Part shown: positions 19,352 through 27,527 of the stretch, piece after piece
Numbering within the stretch: the stretch's first letter is position 1
Layout of the letters: each line of letters opens with the position of its first letter
NCBI GenBank assembly: GCA_016185015.1
Contig: JACPOI010000030.1
Span: 1 to 38,741, forward strand
Length of the DNA stretch: 38,741 nucleotides
Direction: 5' to 3'
Source: Burkholderiales bacterium
GTDB taxonomy: Bacteria; Pseudomonadota; Gammaproteobacteria; Burkholderiales; Burkholderiaceae_C
Position numbers and translations under genes: made by a program
Notes under the pieces: model-generated
Seen by the model: the letters and a program-made list of their open reading frames with translations, nothing else
The model's database searches: none
What the model was told of the DNA's origin: nothing

Positions 19352-20252
19352 TGCTCCGCACGCCCCCGCCGTCTCCAGCGTGGTGCTGGTGGTGGACGAC
19401 GCGCCTGAGACCCTGCGCATGCTGTGCGACGCGCTGGCCATCGAGGGCTACACCGTGCTGGTGGCACGCGACGCCATCGAGGCGCTGGAGCGTTTCGAGA
19501 TGGCCGTGCCCGACGCCGTGCTGCTCGACGCCATCATGCCCGGCGACGACGGCTTCACCCTCTGCCGCCGCCTCAAGGGCGAGCCCTCCTGGGCCCACGT
19601 GCCCGTGATCTTCATGACCGGCCTGGCCGAGACCGAGCAGATCGTCGAAGGCTTCGCCAGCGGCGGGGTGGACTACGTCGTCAAGCCGCTCAAGATTCCC
19701 GAGGTGCTGGCCCGCCTGGCCACGCACCTGCGCAACGCCCACGTGAGCCGCCTGGCACGCGAGGCGGTGGACGTGGCCGGCCTGGGCGTGGTGCTGCTGG
19801 ACACGCAGGGCCGCATGGCCTGGCGCTCGCCGCAGGCCATGCGCTGGCTGCAGCAGGCCCTGGGCCCGGAGCAGGACGAGGCGGCGCTGCGGCAGTGGCT
19901 GCAGCGCGTGGTCACCGAAGGCGAGACCCTGGCCGCGCTGCCCGACGGCAGCCAGCTGCAGGCGCGTTACCTGGGCCAGGGCGGCCCCGGGGAAGTCATG
20001 GTGCTGCTGCGCCGTGTCGCGCTGGCGCTCGACCCGGCGCAGCGCCGGCTTTCCGTGGCGGCGCTCACCCCGCGCGAGACCGAGGTGCTCTCCTGGCTGG
20101 CCAAGGGCAAGACCAACCGCGACATCGGCGACATCCTGGGCATGAGCCCGCGCACGGTCAACAAGCATCTGGAGCACATCTTCGAGAAGCTGGGGGTGGA
20201 GACGCGCACCGCAGCGGCGGCGATTGCGAGCAGCCTGTTGCAGGAAGGGTAG
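19338..20252 (+). CDS. LuxR-family response regulator (partner of system 1 kinase)
   Basis: A 304-aa regulator. The receiver domain has an acidic pair in LVVDDAP, the phosphorylation Asp64 in VLLDAIMPG, the Thr in FMTGL and the Lys in VVKPL. A roughly 90-aa linker contains a PAS-like stretch (GLGVVLLDTQGRMAWRS). The C-terminal LuxR/NarL helix-turn-helix runs LTPRETEVLSWLAKGKTNRD to LGMSPRTVNKHLEHIFEKLG. The gene overlaps the kinase by 14 bp, so they are a pair. Candidate targets are the divergent urt-fmd operon and its own kinase gene. Confidence 0.92.
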   Translation: MNPPDAPHAPAVSSVVLVVDDAPETLRMLCDALAIEGYTVLVARDAIEALERFEMAVPDAVLLDAIMPGDDGFTLCRRLKGEPSWAHVPVIFMTGLAETEQIVEGFASGGVDYVVKPLKIPEVLARLATHLRNAHVSRLAREAVDVAGLGVVLLDTQGRMAWRSPQAMRWLQQALGPEQDEAALRQWLQRVVTEGETLAALPDGSQLQARYLGQGGPGEVMVLLRRVALALDPAQRRLSVAALTPRETEVLSWLAKGKTNRDIGDILGMSPRTVNKHLEHIFEKLGVETRTAAAAIASSLLQEG

Positions 20253-20305
20253 ACTGGTGTTTCGCAGCGCACGCTAACAAGACCCGCGCCGCCCGGAGCC
20301 ACCCC

Positions 20306-20944
20306 ATGATTCCACCTGCCGATCTGCTGATGTTTGCCGGTGCCGCACTTCTGATGGTGCTTACGCCCGGCCCCAATATGGTCTACCTGATCTCGCGTTC
20401 CATCTGCCAGGGGCGCAAGGCCGGGGTGATTTCGCTGTTCGGTGTGGTCGCGGGTTTCCTGATCCACATGCTGGCCGCGGCCGCCGGCCTGACGGCCCTG
20501 TTCATGGCGGTGCCGCTGGCGTATGAGCTGCTGAAGTGGTTCGGCGCGGCCTACCTGCTCTACCTCGCCTGGCAGGCGGTCCGGCCCGGCGCCCGTTCGC
20601 CTTTCGAGGCCCGGCAACTGCCCGAGGACCCACCGCGCAAGCTCTTCCTGATGGGTTTCCTGACAAACCTGCTGAACCCGAAGATCGCGGTGTTCTACCT
20701 GTCCATCTTTCCGCAGTTCGTCTCCGCCGAACATGGCTCGGTGTTCACGCAAAGCATCGTCCTGGGCCTGACGCAGATCACCATCAGCTTCAGCGTCAAT
20801 CTCTGCATTGCCCTCTTCGCCGCCAGGATGGCCGCGTGGTTTGTCGGCAATCCGCGCTGGCTGGCGGCGCAGCGTTACTTCATGGGCTGTGTGCTGGCGA
20901 CGTTGGCGGTGCGTCTGGCGGCCGAACAACGCCGTACGGCCTGA
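20306..20944 (+). CDS. LysE/RhtB-family amino-acid exporter
   Basis: A 212-aa inner-membrane protein with about six hydrophobic segments. The family signature is MVLTPGPNMVYLISRSICQG near the N-terminus, and LMGFLTNLLNPKIAVFYLSIFPQF is the conserved central motif. LysE/RhtB proteins export amino acids or related metabolites by proton antiport. The ATG at 20306 has GGAG seven bases upstream; the frame is open further upstream, but only as a shadow of the response regulator. It lies 53 bp after the regulator gene, so it could be co-transcribed. The substrate cannot be told from sequence. Confidence 0.9.
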   Translation: MIPPADLLMFAGAALLMVLTPGPNMVYLISRSICQGRKAGVISLFGVVAGFLIHMLAAAAGLTALFMAVPLAYELLKWFGAAYLLYLAWQAVRPGARSPFEARQLPEDPPRKLFLMGFLTNLLNPKIAVFYLSIFPQFVSAEHGSVFTQSIVLGLTQITISFSVNLCIALFAARMAAWFVGNPRWLAAQRYFMGCVLATLAVRLAAEQRRTA

Positions 20945-20962
20945 GGCCGGGTTGACTCAGGC
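20939..20962 (+). terminator. Hairpin at the end of the LysE-family gene
   Basis: GCCTGAG (20939-20945) and CTCAGGC (20956-20962) are perfect inverse complements with a 10-nt loop. The stem covers the stop codon. No U-tract follows, so intrinsic termination would be weak. It also marks the boundary to lower-GC accessory DNA. Confidence 0.35.
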
Positions 20963-21033
20963 GCGACAGGGCCTGGGCATGCCGAGGAATGGCTGATATA
21001 TAACAGCCACCTAGACCACATCACGGAGGAGTC

Positions 21034-21087
21034 ATGAACTTTGTGATGCCGACAGATTTGCGGCCTATATCAAGTTTGACGCCATGA
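21034..21087 (+). CDS. Possible 17-aa leader ORF with strong RBS
   Basis: ATG at 21034 follows a GGAGGA three bases upstream and encodes MNFVMPTDLRPISSLTP. Its TGA (21085-21087) overlaps the ATG at 21084 of the next gene in an ATGA arrangement, which would couple translation. The next gene has no obvious Shine-Dalgarno of its own, which supports a leader role. The frame is too short to rule out chance. Confidence 0.35.
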   Translation: MNFVMPTDLRPISSLTP

Positions 21088-21488
21088 TGATTGTTCGCTG
21101 CGTGCTCTTGTCTCTTGCGCTTATCTCTAGTGCAGTAGTTGCAAAGGATCAAAACTTTGTCGGCTGGCTTATCTATCCAACTCAGGCGGGGAGCCCAAGC
21201 ATTGAGTTGCCTACTGAAAGAGGACCGTGGAGACTGTTGCGTCCTGATGGGTCACTCATAGTCGAAATGACACAACCACGATTGAAGCCAGGTTACACCT
21301 TCAATTTTGGTGAGTGCCGCATTGGTGGTGTTATCCGCCATGACCTGGTCGCAATGGTTCGCCACGTAAATGCACGCGAATGGTCGAAGGAAGTCGAGGC
21401 CGTATGGATCGCAGATCCAGAGGCGAGACACTTCATTGCCCAATTTGGAAAAAACATTGAGTGCAGAAATGAGGGCTATGGTGTCTAA
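21084..21488 (+). CDS. Hypothetical secreted protein (cassette-like, low GC)
   Basis: A 134-aa protein of unknown function. Residues 1-21 (MMIVRCVLLSLALISSAVVA then KDQ) look like a Sec signal peptide, so the mature protein is probably periplasmic. A second ATG follows directly at 21087. The mature part has no recognisable motif; it holds PWRLLRPDGSLIVEM and ends with a Cys-containing tail (NIECRNEGYGV). Base composition is clearly lower in G+C than the neighbours. The stop codon lies inside an attC-like sequence, so the gene may be a former integron cassette. Confidence 0.65.
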   Translation: MMIVRCVLLSLALISSAVVAKDQNFVGWLIYPTQAGSPSIELPTERGPWRLLRPDGSLIVEMTQPRLKPGYTFNFGECRIGGVIRHDLVAMVRHVNAREWSKEVEAVWIADPEARHFIAQFGKNIECRNEGYGV

Positions 21489-21541
21489 CCTTTCGGTCAA
21501 GCGCTCGCGCGGAAGCGCGCGGCTGAGCCGAGACGCTTGGC
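21483..21541 (+). repeat. Degenerate integron attC-like site
   Basis: The 59-bp stretch starts with a perfect inverse-core GTCTAAC (21483-21489), overlapping the stop of the preceding gene. It then reads TTCGGTCAAGC, a GC-rich imperfect hairpin, and a GGCTGAG...GACGCTTGGC end. The order matches attC sites of the aadA type as I remember them. The right core GCTTGGC departs from GTTRRRY by a C and a T, so the site is probably dead. No integrase gene is in the window. Confidence 0.45.
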
Positions 21542-21559
21542 GTCCAAACGGAGGCAAAC

Positions 21560-22219
21560 ATGACACGAGTGCGCGTTGAAGGTTTCACCATTTCGCTCGA
21601 CGGCTACGGCGCCGGCCCGGATCAGGACCTCAACCATCCGCTGGGCATCGGCGGGACGGATCTGCACCAGTGGTTGTTTCCGACACGCACGCTGCAGCGC
21701 GCCTTGTTCGGCAAGGACGGTACGACCGGGGTCGACGATGATTTCGTCGCCCGTGGCTTTCAGAATGTCGGGGCCTGGATACTGGGGCGGAACATGTTCG
21801 GGCCGGTACGCGGCGCTTGGCCCGACAACAACTGGAAAGGCTGGTGGGGCGACAGCCCGCCTTATCACGTTCCCACGTTCATCCTGACCCATCACGCGCG
21901 CGAGTCCATCGTGATGGAAGGCGGCACGACCTTCCACTTCGTCACGGGCGGCATCCACGAGGCGCTGGACCGGGCGCGCGAGGCCGCCCAGGGCAAGGAT
22001 GTGCGCATCGGCGGCGGGGCCCACACCATCCAGCAATATCTGCGTGCGGGCCTCATCGATGAGCTGCACATCGCCATCTCGCCGGTTCTGCTGGGCGGGG
22101 GAGAGCGCTTGTTCGAGGGGCTGGACATGCGCGCTCAGGGCTACGAATGCGTGCAGTTCGTCGCGTCGGAGAAGGCCACGCACGTTGTCCTTCGGCGCCA
22201 GGGGCGCACAGGCGCCTGA
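21560..22219 (+). CDS. Dihydrofolate reductase/RibD C-terminal-like family protein (cassette-like)
   Basis: A 219-aa protein of the DHFR/RibD-C superfamily (YyaP/YwjB-like). FTISLDGYGAGPDQ at the N-terminus is the typical first strand and loop, ILGRNMFGPVRG the next conserved segment, VRIGGGAHTIQQYLRAGLID the NADPH-binding glycine motif, and ELHIAISPVLLGGGERLFEG the end. Members reduce NADPH-dependent substrates, but most have no known substrate and are not folate enzymes. A GGAGG lies 6 bases upstream of the ATG. It lies between two attC-like sequences. Confidence 0.85.
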   Translation: MTRVRVEGFTISLDGYGAGPDQDLNHPLGIGGTDLHQWLFPTRTLQRALFGKDGTTGVDDDFVARGFQNVGAWILGRNMFGPVRGAWPDNNWKGWWGDSPPYHVPTFILTHHARESIVMEGGTTFHFVTGGIHEALDRAREAAQGKDVRIGGGAHTIQQYLRAGLIDELHIAISPVLLGGGERLFEGLDMRAQGYECVQFVASEKATHVVLRRQGRTGA

Positions 22220-22266
22220 CCAGCGCTTGCAGCGGGCGGCGCTGTCGCTGAACCGGAGCGTCAGCC
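22214..22266 (+). repeat. Second degenerate attC-like site
   Basis: GCCTGAC (22214-22220, one base from the core GCCTAAC) overlaps the stop of the DHFR-like gene. Inner arms CAGCG and CGCTG follow, and it ends AACCGGAGCGTCAGCC, close to the frequent AACGGGCGTTAGGC end of attC sites. The outer cores pair as GCCTGAC/GTCAGCC with one mismatch. It lies after its gene in the same orientation as the first site, as in a cassette array. Both sites are degenerate. Confidence 0.35.
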
Positions 22267-22332
22267 GCCTAAGAGAAGTGCCGTAGCGCCGGTGTGGAGA
22301 AACGGGAATTTCTGTCGCAAAGGAGAAGTGAC

Positions 22333-22818
22333 ATGCTGACACCAGCAAAGAACAGGATCTGCCTTTGGTACAACGGCGGCGCCGAAGAAGCGGCACGGTT
22401 CTACGCCCGTACATTCCCCGACTCCTCCGTCGGCGCCGTGTACCGCGCGCCGGGAGACTTTCCGTCGGGGAAGCAAGGCGATGTGCTGACCGTGGAGTTC
22501 ACGGTCATGGGGATCCCCTGTCTCGGGCTCAACGGAGGGCCTGCCTTCACGCACAGCGAGGCGTTTTCTTTCCAGGTGGCGACCACGGATCAGGCCGAAA
22601 CGGATCGTTACTGGAACGCGATCGTGGGCCATGGCGGCCAGGAAAGCGCTTGCGGCTGGTGCAAGGACAAGTGGGGGTTGTCGTGGCAGATCACACCGGT
22701 GGTTCTGACCCGAGCCATCGCTGACCCCGACCCGGCTGCTGCCAAGCGCGCCTTCGATGCGATGATGGAGATGACAAAAATCGACATCAGTGCCATCGAG
22801 GCGGCGCTACGCGGCTGA
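22333..22818 (+). CDS. VOC-superfamily (PhnB/3-demethylubiquinone methyltransferase-like) protein
   Basis: A 161-aa protein of the VOC (glyoxalase-fold) superfamily, PhnB-like group. NRICLWYNGGAEEAARFYARTF, FTVMGIPCLGLNGGPAF and SEAFSFQVATTDQAETDRYW are the usual strand-helix pieces, and the segment CGWCKDKWGLSWQITP is the conserved family ending. The start at 22333 has AGGAGA 6 bases before it; a GTG at 22294 is less likely. Such proteins are frequent cassette or accessory genes, and most have unknown substrates. It may be part of the cassette-like group upstream. Confidence 0.88.
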   Translation: MLTPAKNRICLWYNGGAEEAARFYARTFPDSSVGAVYRAPGDFPSGKQGDVLTVEFTVMGIPCLGLNGGPAFTHSEAFSFQVATTDQAETDRYWNAIVGHGGQESACGWCKDKWGLSWQITPVVLTRAIADPDPAAAKRAFDAMMEMTKIDISAIEAALRG

Positions 22819-22908
22819 GCGGCGGCTGCCATACGCCGCAGGGTGGCGCCCCTGAGAGGCCACGCCCCCAGCTTTAACACCAGGCAGTTTCCGCCCCAGC
22901 CCGGGGCA

Positions 22909-22924
22909 TGGCACGGAATCTGCA
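22909..22924 (+). promoter_or_regulatory. Sigma-54 promoter motif before the second sensor kinase
   Basis: TGGCACGgaatcTGCA has a perfect -24 element TGGCACG and a -12 with one change (cTGCA for TTGCA), with GG and GC separated by ten bases. Transcription would start near 22935, only two bases before the ATG at 22937. The message would therefore be leaderless, or translation would begin at a later start such as GTG at 22997. Confidence 0.6.
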
Positions 22925-22936
22925 CTCTCCCGGGGC

Positions 22937-25900
22937 ATGGACGCCCCGGCCCGCCCTTCCGCTGACCTTGCTGCGCCGCCGCATGCGCCGGCGGCTGTGC
23001 AGTCCATCGTCAAGATCCGGCGCGACTACAACAGCTGGGTGGCGCGCGAGACCATGGAGGATTACGCGCTGCGCTACACGCCGCAGCGCTTTCGCAAGTG
23101 GAGCGAATGGCGGGTGGCCAACACGGCTTTCGGCGCGGCCTCCTTCCTGATCCTGGAGGCTGTGGGCGCCACGCTGCTGGTGCAGTACGGCTGGGCCAAT
23201 GCCTTCTGGGCCATCCTGGCCACGGGGCTCATCATCTTCCTGGCGGGCTGGCCCATCAGCGTCTATGCCGCGCGCTACGGCGTGGACATGGACCTGCTCA
23301 CGCGCGGCGCGGGTTTCGGCTACATCGGCTCCACCATCACCTCGCTGATCTACGCGAGTTTCACCTTCATCTTCTTCGCGCTGGAGGCCGCCGTCATGGC
23401 CTATGCGCTGGAGCTGGCCTTGGGCATCCCGCCCAGCTGGGGTTACCTCATCTGCGCGCTGGTGGTCATCCCCCTGGTCACGCACGGGGTCTCGGCCATC
23501 AGCCGCTTGCAGGTCTGGACGCAGCCGCTGTGGCTGCTCATGCTGGTCGTGCCTTTTGCCTTTGTGCTGGCGCTGGACCCCGCTGCGTTTTCGGGCATCG
23601 TGCACTACAAGGGGGAGAAGGGTCAGAGTTCGGAGTTCGTCCTGCCCCTGTTTGGTGCCGCCCTTACGGTGGGCATCGCCCTCATCACCCAGATGGGCGA
23701 GCAGGCCGACTACCTGCGTTTCATGCCGGCCCAGACCGCCGCCAACCGCAAGCGCTGGTGGTTCGGTGTCATGGCGGGCGGCCCGGGCTGGGTGCTGCTG
23801 GGCGTGGTCAAGATGCTGGGCGGGGCGCTACTGGCCTATCTGGCCATCACGCATGCCGTGCCCATCGAACGCGCGGTGGACCCGAACCAGATGTACCTGG
23901 CCGCCTACGAATACGTGTTCCCGAATTACGGCTGGGCGGTGGCGGCCACAGCCTTGTTCGTGGTGATCTCGCAGCTCAAGATCAACGTCACCAACGCTTA
24001 CGCGGGGTCGCTGGCCTGGAGCAACTTCTTCTCGCGCCTCACGCACAGCCACCCGGGGCGAGTGGTGTGGGTGGTTTTCAACACCCTCATCGCCTTCATG
24101 CTCATGGAGATGAACGTCTTCCAGGCCCTGGGCGACGTGCTGGGCCTGTACAGCAACATCGCCATCGCCTGGATGATGGCCGTGGTGGCGGACCTGGTCA
24201 TCAACAAGCCCCTGGGCCTGTCGCCCAAGGGCATCGAGTTCAAGCGCGCGCACCTCTATGACATCAACCCCGTGGGCGTGGGCGCCATGGTGCTGGCCTC
24301 CATCCTCTCGGTCACGGCACACCTGGGCCTCTTCGGTCCGCTGGCCCAGGCCTTCTCGGCGCTGATCGCGCTGGGCACGGCCTTTGTGGCCGCACCGCTG
24401 ATCGCCTGGGCCACCCGCGGGCGTTATTACATCGCGCGGCAGAGTGAGCTGGTGGCGGACACCCAGGCCAACGAAGGCCCCTATGCCCGCTACGGCGTGC
24501 GCCGCTGCGTGATCTGCGAGGGCGAGTACGAAGGGCCGGACATGGCCCATTGCCCGGCCTACCAGGGCCCCATCTGCTCCCTGTGCTGCACGCTGGACGC
24601 ACGCTGTGGCGACCTGTGCAAACCGCACGCCAGCCTCTCGGCCCAGTGGTCGGGGGTGCTGCAGCGCCTGCTGCCCAAGAGCCTGCGGCCCTACCTGGAC
24701 ACGGGCCTCGCGCATTTCCTGCTGCTCATGCTCATCATCGTGCCATTGCTGGCCGGCGTGTTCAGCCTCTTCTACCAGCAGGAGCTGCAGGGCCTGGCGC
24801 TGGTCTACGCCGACAGCGAATTGCCCGCTTTTGTGCAGGCCGCTCTGCGCGGCGGCTTTCTGAAGACATATATGGCCCTGCTGCTCCTCGCTGGCATGGT
24901 GGCCTGGTGGGTGGTGCTGGCGCACAAGAGCCGCCAGGTGGCGCAGGAAGAATCGAATCGCCAGACGGCCCTGCTAATGCGTGAGATCGAACTGCACCAG
25001 CAGACCGACGCCGCCCTGCAGGACGCGCGCCGCACGGCCGAGCGCGCCCAGCACCAGGCCGAACAGGCCAACCAGGCCAAGAGTCGTTACATCAGCGCCA
25101 TCAGCCACGAGCTGCGCACGCCGCTCAACAGCATCCTGGGTTATGCGCAGCTCATGGGTGAAGACCCGCAGGTGCCGGCGCACCGCAAGCACGCGGTGCA
25201 GGTGATACGCCGCGGCGGCGAGCATCTGCTGACGCTGATCGAAGGCACGCTGGATCTGGCGCGCATCGAATCGGGCAAGCTCACGCTGGAGCTCAAGCCC
25301 ATGGACTTCGCCGCCTGCGTGCACGAGCTGGCCGCCATGTTCGAGCTGCAGGCCGCGGCCAAGGGCCTGGCCTTCAACTTCACGCCGCTCTCCGTGCTGC
25401 CCGAGCGCGTGCGCGCCGACGAGAAGCGCGTCCGCCAGATCCTCATCAACCTGCTGGGCAATGCCATCAAGTTCACCGCGCAGGGCGAGGTGACCTTCAG
25501 CGTGCGCTACGCGCGCGAGATGGCACACATCGACATCCGCGACACCGGCCCCGGCATGACCCTGCAGGAGACCGAGCGCCTGTTCGAGCCCTTCACGCGC
25601 GCTGCTTCCTCACAGGGCACCCCCGGCGCCGGCCTGGGCCTGACCATCGCCAAGATGCTCACCGACCTCATGGGCGGCGAGCTCACCGTGCAAAGCACGC
25701 AGGGCCTGGGCTCGGTCTTCCACGTCAAGCTCTTCCTGCCCGAGGTGCATGCCGCGCAGCCTTCGGCCAAACCCGTGGCCGCCAAGCCACCGCGCCGCGG
25801 TTACGCGGGCGCACGCCGCCATGTGCTGGTGGTGGACAACGAAGAGCCCGACCGCGAGATGCTCACCCAGCTGCTCGTGCCCCTGGGCTTCGTGCTGCGC

Positions 25901-26440
25901 ACCGCCGCCAGCGGCCACGATGCGCTGGACCTGCTGGCCGCGGGCTACCGCCCCGATGTGGTCTTCATGGACCTGGCCATGCCCGGCATCGACGGCTGGG
26001 AAACCATACGCCGCCTGCGTCGCTTGAACGGCCTGGCCAAGCTGCCCGTGGCCGTGGTCTCGGCCAACGCCTTCGACCAGGGCCTGGAGAACGACGCCGG
26101 CATCACCCCCACCGACTTCATCACCAAACCAATACGCCACAGCGAGCTGCTCGACTGGCTGGAGCGCCGCCTGCAACTGCAGTGGACCGTGCGGCCCGAG
26201 CCGGTGGTCGCGCCCGCGCCGCCGCCCGGGCCCGTGCTGCCGCCGCGCAGCGAGCGCCTGGCCGAGCTGCGCGAACTGGTGGTGCTGGGCTATTACCGCG
26301 GCATCGTGCGCCTGCTCGACGAGATCGAGGCGCAAGGCCCCGAGCACCACGCCTGGGTCGAGCAGGTGCGTGTGCTCACACGCGCCTACCGCTTCGACGC
26401 CATCCTTCCCTTGCTGGAACCGAACGCCGAGACGCCATGA
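22937..26440 (+). CDS. Hybrid sensor histidine kinase with NCS1 transporter-like N-terminus (system 2)
   Basis: A 1167-aa paralogue of the kinase at 15977-19351. The shared opening is IRRDYNSWVARETMEDYALR, followed by the same permease-like region to about residue 495 (LTRGAGFGYIGS, QLKINVTNAYAGSLAWSNFF). The eight-Cys module lies at 524-561, two membrane helices follow, then HisKA with SHELRTPLNS (His724), HATPase (ILINLLGNAIKF, DTGPG, GAGLGLT) and a receiver with Asp1012 in VVFMDLAMPG. A coiled Gln/Ala-rich linker precedes HisKA. Whether the ligand differs from system 1 is not visible. The gene overlaps its regulator by four bases (ATGA). If the upstream sigma-54 motif is real, GTG 22997 may be the true start. 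Confidence 0.9.
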   Translation: MDAPARPSADLAAPPHAPAAVQSIVKIRRDYNSWVARETMEDYALRYTPQRFRKWSEWRVANTAFGAASFLILEAVGATLLVQYGWANAFWAILATGLIIFLAGWPISVYAARYGVDMDLLTRGAGFGYIGSTITSLIYASFTFIFFALEAAVMAYALELALGIPPSWGYLICALVVIPLVTHGVSAISRLQVWTQPLWLLMLVVPFAFVLALDPAAFSGIVHYKGEKGQSSEFVLPLFGAALTVGIALITQMGEQADYLRFMPAQTAANRKRWWFGVMAGGPGWVLLGVVKMLGGALLAYLAITHAVPIERAVDPNQMYLAAYEYVFPNYGWAVAATALFVVISQLKINVTNAYAGSLAWSNFFSRLTHSHPGRVVWVVFNTLIAFMLMEMNVFQALGDVLGLYSNIAIAWMMAVVADLVINKPLGLSPKGIEFKRAHLYDINPVGVGAMVLASILSVTAHLGLFGPLAQAFSALIALGTAFVAAPLIAWATRGRYYIARQSELVADTQANEGPYARYGVRRCVICEGEYEGPDMAHCPAYQGPICSLCCTLDARCGDLCKPHASLSAQWSGVLQRLLPKSLRPYLDTGLAHFLLLMLIIVPLLAGVFSLFYQQELQGLALVYADSELPAFVQAALRGGFLKTYMALLLLAGMVAWWVVLAHKSRQVAQEESNRQTALLMREIELHQQTDAALQDARRTAERAQHQAEQANQAKSRYISAISHELRTPLNSILGYAQLMGEDPQVPAHRKHAVQVIRRGGEHLLTLIEGTLDLARIESGKLTLELKPMDFAACVHELAAMFELQAAAKGLAFNFTPLSVLPERVRADEKRVRQILINLLGNAIKFTAQGEVTFSVRYAREMAHIDIRDTGPGMTLQETERLFEPFTRAASSQGTPGAGLGLTIAKMLTDLMGGELTVQSTQGLGSVFHVKLFLPEVHAAQPSAKPVAAKPPRRGYAGARRHVLVVDNEEPDREMLTQLLVPLGFVLRTAASGHDALDLLAAGYRPDVVFMDLAMPGIDGWETIRRLRRLNGLAKLPVAVVSANAFDQGLENDAGITPTDFITKPIRHSELLDWLERRLQLQWTVRPEPVVAPAPPPGPVLPPRSERLAELRELVVLGYYRGIVRLLDEIEAQGPEHHAWVEQVRVLTRAYRFDAILPLLEPNAETP

Positions 26441-27438
26441 ACGACACCCTGGACCAGGCCCTGAACCGCGCGCACAGCGACGTGGTGCTGATCGTGGACG
26501 ACGTGCCCGACAACCTCTCGCTGCTGCACGACGCGCTGGACGAATCGGGTTGCACCGTGCTGGTGGCGCTGGACGGCGCCTCGGCCCTGCAGCGCGCCGC
26601 GCAGGCGCGCCCCGACATCGTGCTGCTCGACGCCATGATGCCGGGCATGGACGGCTTCGAAGTCGCGCGCCGCCTCAAGGCCAATGCTGCCACCGCCCAC
26701 ATCCCCATCATCTTCATGACCGGCCTGACCGAGACCGAGCACCTGGTGGCTGCGCTCGAAGCCGGCGGCACCGACTACGTGACCAAACCCATCCGACCGA
26801 AGGAAGTGCTCGCCCGCATGCAGGTGCACCTGCAGGGCGCCCGCGAACGCCGCCAGGCCCGCAACGCGCTCGACGCCTTCGGGTACGCCAGCATCACCGT
26901 GCGCCTGGGCGACGGCCGCCTCATGTGGCAGACCCCGCTGGCGCGTGAGCTGCTGCAGCGCTACTACGGCGCCAGCGGCCCCAACGTGCCCGAGCCCGTG
27001 CTGGCCTGGCTGCACCGCAGCGTGGCCCATCTGGCCGAGGTGCAGGCCCGCGGCGAGTCCCTGGCCGAGCCGCCGCGCCTGTCGCTGGAGCACGGCCCCA
27101 AGCGCCTGACCTTCCGCCTGCACCAGCGCAACGACGACACCGGCGCACCCGACACCGGCGGCGACTGGCTGCTCATCATGCAGGAAGCCTCAGACGAGTC
27201 CGTCATCGAAGCCATCTCCCTGAGCTTCCGCCTCACGGCCAAGGAGGCCGAGGTGCTCTACTGGGTCATCAAGGGCAAGATCAACCGCGACATCGGCGAC
27301 ATCCTGGGCAGCAGCCCCATGACGGTCAAGAAACACCTTGAGCGGGTCTACGCCAAGCTGGGGGTGGAGACGCGCACGGCGGCGGCGGCGCTGGCCTTGG
27401 GGCGGATACGGCAGTTGCATCCGCAGTTTGAGGGTTGA
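26437..27438 (+). CDS. LuxR-family response regulator (partner of system 2 kinase)
   Basis: A 333-aa regulator whose ATG lies in ATGA with the kinase stop. The receiver has LIVDDVPDN, phospho-acceptor Asp65 in VLLDAMMPG, FMTGL and YVTKPI. A linker of about 130 residues precedes the LuxR-type helix-turn-helix (LTAKEAEVLYWVIKGKINRD to SSPMTVKKHLERVYAKLG). The domain layout and the helix-turn-helix resemble those of the regulator at 19338-20252, including the ending KLGVETRTAAAA, so the two systems are duplicates and may share DNA sites. Confidence 0.92.
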   Translation: MNDTLDQALNRAHSDVVLIVDDVPDNLSLLHDALDESGCTVLVALDGASALQRAAQARPDIVLLDAMMPGMDGFEVARRLKANAATAHIPIIFMTGLTETEHLVAALEAGGTDYVTKPIRPKEVLARMQVHLQGARERRQARNALDAFGYASITVRLGDGRLMWQTPLARELLQRYYGASGPNVPEPVLAWLHRSVAHLAEVQARGESLAEPPRLSLEHGPKRLTFRLHQRNDDTGAPDTGGDWLLIMQEASDESVIEAISLSFRLTAKEAEVLYWVIKGKINRDIGDILGSSPMTVKKHLERVYAKLGVETRTAAAALALGRIRQLHPQFEG

Positions 27439-27453
27439 AGGCTGTGGTGGGGG

Positions 27454-27500
27454 GACCCTTTTGGGGGATAGGCAGTGGGTGTGATGTTGGCTAGGATGTG
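27454..27500 (+). repeat. 47-bp direct repeat, copy A
   Basis: This segment matches 30422-30468 in 39 of 47 positions without a gap. The two ends are the best conserved: GACCCTTT with GGGGGATAGGC at the left, and TGTGATG then GCTAGGATGTG at the right. Both copies sit directly after an ordinary high-GC gene and shortly before a low-GC orphan gene. The TAGGAT could be a -10 element, or the unit may be a dispersed repeat. Confidence 0.65.
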
Positions 27501-27527
27501 GCGCAACATGACGTTCGATGCTCACCT

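Noticed and set aside
15872-19441. Long minus-strand open frames opposite the first sensor kinase
   Set aside because: Their composition is rich in Gln, Gly, His and Ala, as in antisense frames of GC-rich genes, with no domain; the plus-strand kinase explains the region.
20253-20305. GCTAACAA near 20273 as another attC core
   Set aside because: The base before the pyrimidine run is C where RYYYAAC needs a purine, and there is no matching right core.
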